64,000 nucleotides of DNA. It comes from Pleomorphomonas sp. JP5 (GTDB taxonomy: Bacteria; Pseudomonadota; Alphaproteobacteria; Rhizobiales; Pleomorphomonadaceae). Numbering within the stretch: the first letter of the stretch is position 1; each line of letters starts with the position of its first letter. Of the stretch, positions 19,868 to 28,267 are shown in pieces. The position numbers were made by a program, and so were the translations under genes. Location: contig NZ_JAMDLI010000008.1 in NCBI RefSeq assembly GCF_023721815.1, forward strand, positions 310,001-374,000, read 5' to 3'. The notes under the pieces are model-generated. The model was not told the DNA's origin and did not search any database. It was given only the letters and a program-made list of their open reading frames with translations.

Positions 19868-20524
19868 GTGTTGTTGACCTTCTCGCTCTTCTCTCCGCAC
19901 GACAGCCTCGCCTCCATCCTCCTCCCACATTCGGGCGCCTGCGTCTGTTCCACCGACGGCAGCCACGACATGTCCCACCTCTTGCGGGTGTGGAAGAACG
20001 CGACCATCATCTCCGACAATGAGGGCGGCGATACGGAAGTGCTGGCGGCGGCCGTGCTTCTTCACGACTGCGTCGCCGTCGAAAAGAATTCGCCCGAGCG
20101 ACCTCTGGCCTCGCGGATGTCGGCCGACAAGGCGCGCGAAATCCTGGCCGGCATCGGCTGGCCGGAGGACCGGCGCGAGAAGGTGGCGCATGCCATCGAG
20201 GCGCACAGCTTCTCCGGCGGCATCGAGCCGATCACGTTGGAGGCGCGCATTGTTCAGGATGCCGACCGACTTGACGCCATCGGCATGATCGGGGCCGCTC
20301 GCTGTTTCTACGTCGCGGGCCGGCTCAACAACCATCTCTACGATGCCGGCGATCCTTCCGCCGAGGAACGGCCGCTCAACGACAGCCGTTTTGCGCTCGA
20401 TCACTTCATGACCAAGCTGTTCAAGCTCTGCGAGGGCTTCAAGACGGCGACCGGTCGTCGCCTCGCGGCCGAGCGGCACGCGCGGCTGCAACGTTTCTAC
20501 AACGACTTGCTCGAAGAGATCTGA
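19868..20524 (+). CDS. HD-domain phosphohydrolase, YedJ-like
   Basis: This 218-residue metal-dependent phosphohydrolase belongs to the HD superfamily. SHDMSHLLRVW provides the first His, LLHDCVAVEKN the HD pair, and EARIVQDADRLDAIGMIGAARCF the distal aspartate. These and RPLNDSRFALDHFMTKLFKL match what I recall of E. coli YedJ. The physiological nucleotide or phosphoester substrate is unknown. The start is uncertain: a GTG at 19868 is used because no in-frame ATG precedes the conserved region. The 190 bases upstream hold the glyS terminator. Confidence 0.83.
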   Translation: MLLTFSLFSPHDSLASILLPHSGACVCSTDGSHDMSHLLRVWKNATIISDNEGGDTEVLAAAVLLHDCVAVEKNSPERPLASRMSADKAREILAGIGWPEDRREKVAHAIEAHSFSGGIEPITLEARIVQDADRLDAIGMIGAARCFYVAGRLNNHLYDAGDPSAEERPLNDSRFALDHFMTKLFKLCEGFKTATGRRLAAERHARLQRFYNDLLEEI

Positions 20525-20532
20525 CAACCGGC

Positions 20533-21153
20533 CTACAACAGGCCCTTCAGGCGGATCAGCCCCAGCGCGGCGACCGTTGTCGCGTCGCGAATGATGCCGT
20601 TCGCGATCATCGTCTCAACCTCGGCGAAGGCAAAAGCGCGCGAAACGAGATCGGCTTCCTCGGCTTCCAGAGCCGTCGCGCCTTGCAAGAGGTCTTCGGC
20701 CAGGAAGACGTGATAGCGCTGCGACGAGTAGCCGTAGGCGAGAAAGAGATCGCCGACCCTTGTCATCTTCCCGGCAGTGAGCCCGGTCTCCTCTGAGAGT
20801 TCGGCCCGGGCGACATCCTCGGGAGGGACGTCCGGACGCGTTTCCCAGGAGCCTTGCGGCAGCTCCCAGTAGCGACCGGACACCGGATAGCGATACTGCT
20901 CGACGAGATGGATCAGGCCGCGCGGCCGGTCGATGGCGGCGATAGCCACGAAATCCGGCTTCTCCACCACCCCGTAGATGCCGCGCGAGCCATCCGACCG
21001 TTCGATGGCGTCCTCGCGGACGCGCATCCAGCGGTTCTCGTAGACCACACGGCTATCAAGGGTGCGAAGGTCCACCGTCGCTGGAGCCTGTTCGGCGAGC
21101 CCTGGCCCGCCAACATGCTCCAGCCCTTTGTCGTCAGGCAGTTTCGACCGCAA
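20533..21153 (-). CDS. Nudix hydrolase, ADP-ribose pyrophosphatase type
   Basis: The Nudix box is present as EDVARAELSEETGL, preceded by YWELPQGSWETRP, so the helix carries the E-x-x-EE metal ligands; the usual first Arg of REUxEE is Ala here. Domain context (VEKPDFVAIAAIDRPRGLIHLVEQYRYPVSGRYWELPQG) is that of the ADP-ribose/NDP-sugar hydrolase group. Only a TTG at 21153 is available as an upstream start, so the N-terminus is uncertain. The gene starts 30 bases after the stop of the response regulator gene and may be co-transcribed with it. Confidence 0.85.
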   Translation of the reverse strand: MRSKLPDDKGLEHVGGPGLAEQAPATVDLRTLDSRVVYENRWMRVREDAIERSDGSRGIYGVVEKPDFVAIAAIDRPRGLIHLVEQYRYPVSGRYWELPQGSWETRPDVPPEDVARAELSEETGLTAGKMTRVGDLFLAYGYSSQRYHVFLAEDLLQGATALEAEEADLVSRAFAFAEVETMIANGIIRDATTVAALGLIRLKGLL

Positions 21154-21182
21154 AACCGGTTCCCACTTATGCTGAGACTGCT

Positions 21183-21866
21183 CTAGATCAAGCCGTGCTC
21201 GGCCATCCAGGCGGAGGTGATCGCGGCCTGGCTGCGCGAAGTGATCTTCAGCGTTTCCAGGATCTTGCCGACGTGCGCCTTGACGGTCGCCTCGGAAATC
21301 CCGAGCTGATAGGCGATCTGCTTGTTGAGGAGACCGTCGCCAAGGAGCTGGAAAACCTTCAGCTGCTGGGGCGACAGTTCCGCCACAAGCGCCGAACGCT
21401 CCAGCACCGCCTGGGACACGGCCGAGTTGTCGGCGCCTACCTCGATGATGGTGCCGCCGTCGAGCACGGTCTCGATGGCCGCGGCCAGCATGTCCTCGGA
21501 CGAGCGCTTGCCGATGAAGGCCCGGCAGCCGAGATCGAGACAGCCCTGCGCCAGTTCCTCACCGGAGTTGGACGAGTAGACCGCGACAAAGGCCTTGGGC
21601 GCCAGGGAACGGACGTGCTTGATGGTGTCGAGGCCGCGCATGCCGGGCATGACGAGGTCGGTAATGACCAGCGTGTTGTCTCCGGTGTCGAGCACGGCGT
21701 CGGCGAGTTCGTCATAGCTGGTTGCCAGGATCGGCTGCCTGAAGCCGAAGCGTTTCTTCAGGATGCGCACCACAGCCGACTGGATGATCGGATGGTCCTC
21801 GGCAACGATCGCCGTCCAATTCTGGCCGACGTCGGCCGGCTGTGCGTCTTCTACCCGCTCGTTCAT
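21183..21866 (-). CDS. NarL/LuxR-family response regulator
   Basis: The 227-residue protein has a receiver domain with an acidic pocket (AEDH, residues 23-25) and phosphoacceptor Asp70 in LVITDLVMPGMRG. A C-terminal LuxR HTH follows (LSPQQLKVFQLLGDGLLNKQIAYQLGISEATVKAHVGKILETL). No partner kinase is adjacent, so it is an orphan regulator here. ATG 21866 is preferred over a TTG one codon upstream. Its neighbours are the Nudix gene downstream and ETF-ubiquinone oxidoreductase upstream, 33 bases away. Confidence 0.92.
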   Translation of the reverse strand: MNERVEDAQPADVGQNWTAIVAEDHPIIQSAVVRILKKRFGFRQPILATSYDELADAVLDTGDNTLVITDLVMPGMRGLDTIKHVRSLAPKAFVAVYSSNSGEELAQGCLDLGCRAFIGKRSSEDMLAAAIETVLDGGTIIEVGADNSAVSQAVLERSALVAELSPQQLKVFQLLGDGLLNKQIAYQLGISEATVKAHVGKILETLKITSRSQAAITSAWMAEHGLI

Positions 21867-21899
21867 CAATCCACCCTACCCGCTGGAACGAAATGACCA

Positions 21900-23573
21900 T
21901 TACATGTTCGGATAATTGGGTCCCCCCGCTCCCTCCGGGACCGCCCAATCGATGTTCTGGTTGGGGTCCTTGATATCACAAGTTTTGCAGTGAACACAGT
22001 TTGTGGCATTGATTACATAACGCGGTCCGGTATTTGGCTCGTTTATCCACTCGTACACGCCCGCCGGGCAGTAGCGGGTGGATGGACCGGCGAAAACATC
22101 AAGCTCGGACATCTTCTGAAGGTCGGGATCGAGCAGCCGCAAATGCACCGGCTGGTTCTCTTCGTGGGCCGTTCCCGACAGGAAAACCGAGGACAGCCTG
22201 TCGAAGGTAAGCTTGCCGTCCGGCCTCTGGTAGTCGATCGGCTTGAAGCTTCGGGCCGGCTTCAGGCAGTCGGCATCGGCCTTGCCGTGGCGCAGGGTGC
22301 CGAAGGGCGAACGGCCGACGAGCGTCTCCAGCCACATGTCCAGCCCGCCGAGAGCGATGCCGAGCAGCGTGCCGAAGCGTGACCACAGCGGCTTGACGTT
22401 GCGTACGCGCCTGAGATCCTTGCCGATGGCGGACGCCTGCCAGCCAGCCTCGTAGGAGACCAGCTCGTCACCGGAACGGCCGGCGGCGATGGCCTCGGCC
22501 ACCGAGTCGGCGGCAAGGATGCCCGAGTGCACGGCATTGTGGCTGCCCTTGATGCGCGGCACGTTCATGAAGCCGGCCGAACAGCCGACCAGCGCGCCGC
22601 CGGGGAAGCAGAGCTTGGGCACCGACTGCCAGCCGCCTTCCGTAAGCGCCCTCGCGCCATAGGAGATGCGCTTGCCGCCCTCGAACGTGCCCCGGATGAG
22701 CGGATGCGTCTTGAAGCGCTGGAACTCCTCGAAGGGCGAGAGATACGGGTTCTCATAGTTGAGATGGACGACGAAGCCGACGGCCACCTGGTTGTTCTCG
22801 AGGTGATAGAGGAACGAGCCGCCGCCGGTGCCACCATCGAGCGGCCAGCCGAAGGAGTGCTGGACCAGGCCGGGCTTTGCCTTGTCGGGCGCCACCTCCC
22901 ACAGTTCCTTGATGCCGAGGCCGAACTTCTGCGGCTCCCGCCCCTCGTCCAGCCGATAGCGCTCGATCACCTTCTTGGACAGCGATCCGCGCGCGCCCTC
23001 TGCGAACAGCGTGTATTTCGCCAGAAGAGCCATGCCGCGCTGATAGTTGGGACCAGGCTCTCCGTCCTTCTTCACCCCCATGTCGCCGGTGGCGACGCCG
23101 ATCACCCGGCCACTGTCATCATACAGCACCTCGGCGGCGGCGAAGCCCGGATAGATCTCGACGCCGAGCGCCTCGGCCTTCTCGGCCAGCCAGCGGCAGA
23201 CGTTGCCCAGCGATACGGCATAGGCGCCGTGATTGCTCATCAGCGGCGGCATCAGGGCATTGGGCAAGCGGATGCCGAAGGACTTGAACAGAAAGAAGAA
23301 CCGGTCGTCCGTAACCGGCGTCTTGAACGGGTTGTCCGGATCGTCGCGCCAATCGGGCAGCAGCGCCGAGATTCCCGAGGGATCGACCACCGCGCCCGAG
23401 AGGATGTGAGCCCCCACCTCGCTCCCCTTCTCGAGCACCAGAACCGAGATGTCCTGCCCGGTTTGGGCGGCTCGCTGCTTGATGCGAATGGCGGCTGCAA
23501 GACCAGCCGGCCCCGCCCCGACGATCACGACGTCGAATTCCATGGACTCGCGCTCGGGCAGCTCGGTGGTCAT
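21900..23573 (-). CDS. Electron transfer flavoprotein-ubiquinone oxidoreductase
   Basis: ETF-QO passes electrons from reduced ETF (fatty-acid and amino-acid oxidation) to ubiquinone at the inner membrane. The 557-residue protein has the FAD dinucleotide-binding start MEFDVVIVGAGPAGLAAAIRIK and the mid-region quinone-binding domain (LGIKELWEV, GWPLDGGTGGGSFLYHL). The C-terminal [4Fe-4S] cysteines are YCPAGVYEW followed by NCVHCKTCDIKDP. Length matches the family. The start at MTTELPERE (23573) was chosen over an open frame reaching 33 codons further, because the conserved FAD fold begins right after it. Confidence 0.96.
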   Translation of the reverse strand: MTTELPERESMEFDVVIVGAGPAGLAAAIRIKQRAAQTGQDISVLVLEKGSEVGAHILSGAVVDPSGISALLPDWRDDPDNPFKTPVTDDRFFFLFKSFGIRLPNALMPPLMSNHGAYAVSLGNVCRWLAEKAEALGVEIYPGFAAAEVLYDDSGRVIGVATGDMGVKKDGEPGPNYQRGMALLAKYTLFAEGARGSLSKKVIERYRLDEGREPQKFGLGIKELWEVAPDKAKPGLVQHSFGWPLDGGTGGGSFLYHLENNQVAVGFVVHLNYENPYLSPFEEFQRFKTHPLIRGTFEGGKRISYGARALTEGGWQSVPKLCFPGGALVGCSAGFMNVPRIKGSHNAVHSGILAADSVAEAIAAGRSGDELVSYEAGWQASAIGKDLRRVRNVKPLWSRFGTLLGIALGGLDMWLETLVGRSPFGTLRHGKADADCLKPARSFKPIDYQRPDGKLTFDRLSSVFLSGTAHEENQPVHLRLLDPDLQKMSELDVFAGPSTRYCPAGVYEWINEPNTGPRYVINATNCVHCKTCDIKDPNQNIDWAVPEGAGGPNYPNM

Positions 23574-23785
23574 GAGTGTCTCTCTGTTCGGGTAGCTGAT
23601 CGCCAGTTCGCGTGCATCATTCGCGCCAAGCTCGCCCGGCAATACCTGGGTGAAAACACGGACCATGCACAACGGAGCCCTTCAACCACGATCCGTCGAT
23701 GCGATCAAACGCTTTCGAGGTGGGTTTGACGCCTTGGACCGGGTGCAGCGTTTCCTCTCCGATCGTCCTGCTCTATAGAAGGACC

Positions 23786-24694
23786 ATGCCGTCCGATCAG
23801 ACGCCCCTCCCCCCCGGCTTCGATGCCGCCGCGACCCTTCTTGAGTGGTACGCGGCGATGGGCGTCGACGTGACCCTGGCCGATGCCCCGCTCGACCGGT
23901 TCGAGGAGAGCGCCAAGGCGAGAGAGGCGGCGGAAAGCCGCGCGGCCCGCCGCCAGGCACCGGCCGTCCCGCGAGGCGCCGCGCCGGCCATGGCCCCTGC
24001 GTTGCAAGGCGCCGATGTTCGACCGTTGAGCCCACAGGGCCAGACGGCACAGGTGCCGACCGAGGCAACGGTGATGCAGGCGCGCGAGGCCGCTCAGTCG
24101 GCCAAGACGCTCGACGAACTCAAGGCGCTGATCCAGGCGTTCGACGGCTGCAACCTCAAGCTTACCGCCAAGAACACCGTTTTCGCCGACGGCAATCCCG
24201 CCGCGAAGCTGATGCTGATCGGTGAGGCGCCCGGCCGCGACGAGGACATCGAAGGGCGTCCCTTCGTCGGCCGCTCCGGCCAGTTGCTCGATCGCATGCT
24301 GCACGCCATCGGCTATGGGCGGAACGAGAACGCCTATATCGCCAACGTCATCTACTGGCGTCCCCCGGGCAATCGCGATCCGTCCGACGTGGAGGTCGCC
24401 ATCTGTCGGCCGTTCATCCTCAGGCAGATCGAGCTGGTCGACCCGGAGCTGATCGTCTTTCTCGGTGCACAGCCGGCCAAGGCGCTTCTGGGTGGCGACG
24501 CCATCAAGCAAGGCATCAACAAGCTGCGCGGCCGCTGGTGCGAGCTGGAGACCGGCGGCAAGCGCTTCAAGGCATTGCCGACATTCCACCCCGCCTATCT
24601 TCTGAGGACGCCGATCAAGAAGCGCGAAGCATGGCGCGACTTCCTGACGGCCAAGGTCTTCCTGGAAAACGGCGGCATGCTGCCGCCGACCTGA
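23786..24694 (+). CDS. Family-4-like uracil-DNA glycosylase with incomplete Fe-S ligands
   Basis: The enzyme removes uracil from DNA. After a Pro/Ala-rich N-terminal 110 residues, the UDG domain shows motif A (GEAPGRDED, residues 147-155), [35 protein letters not shown] and motif B (HPAYLLR). Family 4 enzymes bind a [4Fe-4S] cluster with four Cys. Here only Cys122 and Cys208 remain; the other two positions read Lys125 and Trp191. GAAGGA precedes the ATG at 23786 closely. It is convergent with a WrbA-like gene across a shared terminator. Confidence 0.88.
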   Translation: MPSDQTPLPPGFDAAATLLEWYAAMGVDVTLADAPLDRFEESAKAREAAESRAARRQAPAVPRGAAPAMAPALQGADVRPLSPQGQTAQVPTEATVMQAREAAQSAKTLDELKALIQAFDGCNLKLTAKNTVFADGNPAAKLMLIGEAPGRDEDIEGRPFVGRSGQLLDRMLHAIGYGRNENAYIANVIYWRPPGNRDPSDVEVAICRPFILRQIELVDPELIVFLGAQPAKALLGGDAIKQGINKLRGRWCELETGGKRFKALPTFHPAYLLRTPIKKREAWRDFLTAKVFLENGGMLPPT

Positions 24695-24703
24695 CAACGC
24701 AAA

Positions 24704-24737
24704 AAGGGCGGCAACCCCGTTACGGATCGCCGCCCTT
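24704..24737. terminator. Bidirectional hairpin between uracil glycosylase and flavodoxin genes
   Basis: AAGGGCGGC (24704-24712) pairs perfectly with GCCGCCCTT (24729-24737) around a 16-base loop. A-runs on the left and short T stretches on the right let it end both convergent transcripts. Confidence 0.75.
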
Positions 24738-24757
24738 CGTTCCGATTTCGCGGATAA

Positions 24758-25312
24758 TCAGTGCAGCAGCTTGCCCGCAACCGAAGCGACGCGCGCTCCA
24801 TAGGCACGGGCCGTCTCGAGGTCGCCTGCCGGCACTTCGTTGGCGCCCGCGTCCGACGGCGTCGAAACCAGCAGCCCGACCGAGCCGCCGAGATTGTTGA
24901 CGTCGTCGCGCGTCGACGCCTTGGTGTTGGCCGGCATCAGCCCGAGGCTGACCCAGATGCCGCCATGCTGGGAGGCCAGCGTCTGCAGGCCGATCAGCGT
25001 CACCTGCTTGTCGCCGTTTAGGCTGGCGGAGTTGGTGAAGCCACCGAACACCTTGTCCTGCCACTTGCGGGTGAACCAGGCCTTCGAGGTGGCATCGGCG
25101 AACTTCTTGAACTGCCAGCTCGAGTTGCCCATGTAGGTCGGCGTGCCGAAGATGATCGCATCGGCCGCATCCAGCTTGGCCCAGTCCGCTTCGCTGACGT
25201 TGCCCTCGGCATCGATGGGAATCAGCTCGGCCGCGGCGCCGGCGGCGACTTCCTTGGCGACGACTTCCGTGTGCCCATATCCCGAATGATAAACGATTGC
25301 GACCTTGGCCAT
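24758..25312 (-). CDS. WrbA-like flavodoxin/NAD(P)H:quinone oxidoreductase
   Basis: This 184-residue flavodoxin-fold protein binds FMN through VYHSGYGHTEVVAKEVAAGA at the N-terminus (phosphate loop) and GTPTYMGNSSWQFKKFAD (about residues 56-73). The order GGFTNSASLNGDKQVTLIGLQTLASQHGG matches the WrbA/NQO family, which does two-electron quinone reduction. It is slightly shorter than classical WrbA (about 200 residues), so a related FMN reductase is possible. The gene is monocistronic. Confidence 0.87.
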   Translation of the reverse strand: MAKVAIVYHSGYGHTEVVAKEVAAGAAAELIPIDAEGNVSEADWAKLDAADAIIFGTPTYMGNSSWQFKKFADATSKAWFTRKWQDKVFGGFTNSASLNGDKQVTLIGLQTLASQHGGIWVSLGLMPANTKASTRDDVNNLGGSVGLLVSTPSDAGANEVPAGDLETARAYGARVASVAGKLLH

Positions 25313-25543
25313 ATCAAACCTGTTCCTTGTCGGGGCGATGCCCGAATACTCGCAAAGCGCCTGGGGCGCGTGACTGGTTCAATTCGGAAGGCTTGCGACG
25401 CGACGTTTCGCGGCGCACTCCAGAAAGGCACCCCGTAAAAAGTGCTTAATCCGAATTGTGGATATAGGAATAGTTTCGCGGCCACAGGGCTTCAAGAGAA
25501 GCTGTCCATTCGTTCGGTCAACACATTGTCAACCTGACGTGAA

Positions 25544-25578
25544 CAAAAAGCCAGTCCGCCCGTAGCCGCACGGGGCGG
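25544..25578 (-). terminator. Probable terminator of rnpB
   Basis: On the minus strand a CCGCCC(C)GT/ACGGGCGG stem is followed, after six bases, by TTTTTG, just downstream of the RNase P RNA 3' end. The spacing to the T-run is not ideal. Confidence 0.5.
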
Positions 25579-25596
25579 GACGCGGCGGTAGTGGAA

Positions 25597-25982
25597 AAGG
25601 CCAGTCGGTCTGTAAGCCGGGTTCTGTGAGCGGTTTCCCGCCCGACGACCATTCATCTGGGACGCCCGTCGCCGAACGCCTCTTGCAACCAACCCGGACG
25701 ACTGACCCGGAAACAGGCTGGGCCGAAGCCCGCGTCATCCCTATTCGGTCTTGCTCCCGGTGGGGTTTGCCCTGCCGGTCCCGTTACCGGGCCCGCGGTG
25801 GTCTCTTACACCACCTTTTCACCCTTACCCCGGCGCGCCGGGGCGGTTCGATCTCTGTGGCACTTTCCCTGAGGTCGCCCTCGCCGGGCGTTACCCGGCA
25901 CCGTGTTTCCGTGGAGCCCGGACTTTCCTCCCGGACGGGCTTTCGCCCCTTGTCCGCGCGGTCGTCCAACCGACTGGCGGGA
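25597..25982 (-). ncRNA. rnpB: RNase P RNA, bacterial class A
   Basis: This is the catalytic RNA that matures tRNA 5' ends. The minus strand shows the universal 5' core GAGGAAAGTCCGGGCTCC, and ACGGTGCCGGGTAACGCCCG is in the expected place. GAGGGCGACCTCAGGGAAAGTGCCACAGAG and AAGGGTGAAAAGG follow further on. The 3' tail is CAGAACCCGGCTTACAG. The two ends pair (GCCAGTCGGTT with ACCGACTGGC) to form helix P1, which fixes the boundaries within a few bases. Length of about 385 nt is typical of alphaproteobacteria. Short open frames across this region are spurious. Confidence 0.97.
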
Positions 25983-26021
25983 GCCGTGTGGCACGCCCCC
26001 GCCTGAAGGTCAAGTGAGGGA

Positions 26022-26612
26022 TCAGAGCGAGGCGACGTAGGTGGTCACTTCGGAGCAGTAAGCGCGGGAGATGCGGTTCATGCGGGTTGCGCCATGGCCG
26101 GCGTTGTAGCGGAGAATGGTGCCGCAGGTGTCGCCGCCCGCCAGCTTGTAGGCGCCGGCAAGATAGGCCATGCCCCACTTGAGATTGGTCTCGACGTCGT
26201 AGAGGCCGGCAGCGGTGCCGGAGTAGCCGAGACCGCGCGCCGTCTGCGGCTTGATCTGCATGAGGCCGATCTCGCCGTGACGACCGCGCGCCTTCGGATT
26301 GAAGCGGCTCTCATGGCGAACGACCGCCTCGGCCAGTTCGGCCGGCAGGCCGGCAGCCTTGGCATGGGCCGCGATGCGACTGCGGAGGGCGGCGCTAGCC
26401 CCGCCCTTCGGAGCGGAGGTATCGAACTTTTCGCTCGCAACCGTGTCAGTCTTGGGCCCGAACAGCAGTTCGTAGATGTTGTCGGGCTTGTCAGCCTCGG
26501 CGACCGGGGTCGGAGCTTCGGCTTTGCCGGACCGGGCGGTGTCTGCCATGGCCGGCGCCACGAAAAGGCTGGCGAGAAGAGTGGCGGCTGCAAAGGTCTT
26601 GATCAGGGTCAT
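26022..26612 (-). CDS. Lytic transglycosylase (SLT domain)
   Basis: This periplasmic muramidase cleaves the glycan strand of peptidoglycan. The 196-residue precursor has a signal peptide (cleavage near APAMADTA) and an Ala/Pro/Lys-rich linker. The goose-lysozyme-like SLT domain has catalytic Glu101 in VVRHESRFNPKA, then GEIGLMQIKPQTARGLGY and RYNAGHGA. The ATG at 26612 starts the signal peptide; the open frame goes 21 codons further without a plausible start. It lies 40 bases upstream of rnpB on the same strand. Confidence 0.9.
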   Translation of the reverse strand: MTLIKTFAAATLLASLFVAPAMADTARSGKAEAPTPVAEADKPDNIYELLFGPKTDTVASEKFDTSAPKGGASAALRSRIAAHAKAAGLPAELAEAVVRHESRFNPKARGRHGEIGLMQIKPQTARGLGYSGTAAGLYDVETNLKWGMAYLAGAYKLAGGDTCGTILRYNAGHGATRMNRISRAYCSEVTTYVASL

Positions 26613-26762
26613 GCGGTCTCTGTTCCATTGCCCTCCCAGTGATGGGGCAAGGAACTGCCGGACAAATCGGGCCACGCAGGGCCGTCAATGTGGCACATGC
26701 CAGCCATGCAGCCCAGAAATCGTACCCATCTTCGCCGCATTGATCGTGCAGCCGGCGAAGGA

Positions 26763-27518
26763 TCACTCCCCTCGGGATGCCGCGAAAGCGGCCGCGACAC
26801 GCTCTAGCGTATCGAGCGTCGACGTGTCGGCGCGCCCATCGATATGGGTCGGCCGCCAATGACGCTGAAAGGCGCGAACGACGGTTTCCGTGCGCTCGTC
26901 GAAAACGCCGTTCGGCGGCACGTCGAAGCCAACGGCCGCCAAAAGCCGTTGCAGATCCAGGACCTTGTCGCCCTCGTCGCCGAAGGTCAGACTGTCGCCG
27001 TGATCGAGCGGCGCCGATGGCGCCCACAGGCCGACGCCGAAGGCGGCGCACCACTCCCAGGGGAACAGTTCGCCAGGGTCTTCCTTGCGATCCGGGGCGA
27101 CGTCCGAGTGGGCGACCACCTGATGCGGCGGGATGAAGTGCCGGGCGAAGATCGAGCGGCACAGCCCGATTACCGCCTCAATCTGCCGGTCGGGAAACGG
27201 GCGATAGCCGAATTCGTGACCGGGATTGGCGATCTCGATGCCGATGGATCGCGAGTTGAGGTCGGTCACACCCCGCCAGAACGAACGCCCGGCGTGCCAG
27301 GCACGGCGGTTCTCGTCGACAAGTTGAAAGATGCGACCATCCTCGAACACGACATAGTGGCTCGAGACCTGCGAACGAGGGTCGCACAGCCAGTCGCGGG
27401 CGCCCTCCTCGGAGCGCATGCCGGTGTAGTGCAGAACCAGATGATCGATGGCGTTGCCCGGCGGCCGATGCCCAGAGTTGGGGGAGGACCAGGCGCGATC
27501 GATATCATGAGGGTTCAT
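26763..27518 (-). CDS. N-acetylmuramoyl-L-alanine amidase with peptidoglycan-binding domain
   Basis: This AmpD/AmiD-type zinc amidase (Amidase_2) cuts the lactyl-peptide bond of muropeptides. The zinc ligands are His30 in LVLHYTG and the His/Asp of AHSDVAPDRKEDPGELF. RSIGIEIANPG is also conserved. Residues 180-245 form a PG_binding_1 domain (GDEGDKVLDLQRLLAAVGFDVPPNGVFDERTETVVRAFQ). There is no signal peptide, as expected for cytoplasmic recycling or AmiD-like forms. Its ATG overlaps the SDR stop (ATGA), so the pair is translationally coupled. Confidence 0.92.
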   Translation of the reverse strand: MNPHDIDRAWSSPNSGHRPPGNAIDHLVLHYTGMRSEEGARDWLCDPRSQVSSHYVVFEDGRIFQLVDENRRAWHAGRSFWRGVTDLNSRSIGIEIANPGHEFGYRPFPDRQIEAVIGLCRSIFARHFIPPHQVVAHSDVAPDRKEDPGELFPWEWCAAFGVGLWAPSAPLDHGDSLTFGDEGDKVLDLQRLLAAVGFDVPPNGVFDERTETVVRAFQRHWRPTHIDGRADTSTLDTLERVAAAFAASRGE

Positions 27519-28246
27519 TGTGGCGGCTGTAGCCTCTTCCACGAGAGCGTCGGAAAGTCGTAGAGCGCGCCGGTCCGCCCGTCCGTCGCCTCGAGGATCG
27601 AGACGATGTGAGGTGCGAGATCAGCCGGCGTTGCGAGCGTGTCCGGGTCCTCGCCGGGCATGGCCTGGGCGCGCATGCGCGTCCGGAGCGGTCCGGGGTT
27701 GAGAAGATTGACGGTAATGCCGAAGTTCTTGACTTCCTCGGCATAGGCCAGGGCGAGCGCGTTGAGCGCCGCCTTCGATGACGCGTAAAGCCCCCAGAAG
27801 GGCGCGCCCTTCCAGGCGGCGGCCGATGAGATGAACAGGCAGCGGCCAGCCGACGACTGGCGGAGGAGCGGATCGAAGGAGCGGATCAGCCGGTAATTGG
27901 CCGTCACGTTAACGGCGAAGGCCTGATCCCACTTCTTGGGGTCGATATGGCCGACCGGCGCCAGGCCGCCGAGAAGTCCGGCGTTGCCAACCAGGGCGTC
28001 GATGCGGCCGAAGCGCTGGTTGAGCGCAGCGCCCAGTTCGTCGATGCGAGCGGGGTCGGCAAGATCGAGCGGCACCAGGGAGGCGGAGCCACCGGCGTCG
28101 CGGATGGCGTCGTCCAGTTCCTCAAGCCCACCCTGCGTGCGAGCGACGGCGACGACGTGCCATCCGGCGCGACCAAGAGCCAGCGCCGTCTCATAACCGA
28201 TGCCGCGCGAGGCGCCGGTCACCACCACAATGCGTTTTTCTGTCAC
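27515..28246 (-). CDS. Short-chain dehydrogenase/reductase
   Basis: This 243-residue classical SDR has the cofactor motif TGASRGIG (residues 10-17), NAG (88-90), catalytic Ser140/141 and Tyr154-x3-Lys158 (YASSK). It catalyses NAD(P)-dependent oxidation or reduction of an unidentified substrate. It starts 21 bases after purF and overlaps the amidase start by four bases, so purF, SDR and amidase probably form one transcript. The same SDR-after-purF arrangement occurs in other rhizobial genomes as far as I recall. Confidence 0.9.
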   Translation of the reverse strand: MTEKRIVVVTGASRGIGYETALALGRAGWHVVAVARTQGGLEELDDAIRDAGGSASLVPLDLADPARIDELGAALNQRFGRIDALVGNAGLLGGLAPVGHIDPKKWDQAFAVNVTANYRLIRSFDPLLRQSSAGRCLFISSAAAWKGAPFWGLYASSKAALNALALAYAEEVKNFGITVNLLNPGPLRTRMRAQAMPGEDPDTLATPADLAPHIVSILEATDGRTGALYDFPTLSWKRLQPPQ

Positions 28247-28267
28247 CTCAGCCCTCCCGGTCCGCGA

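Noticed and set aside
25626-26006. Short open frames on both strands near 25.6-26.0 kb
   Set aside because: They lie within the RNase P RNA, whose conserved core and paired ends are clear.
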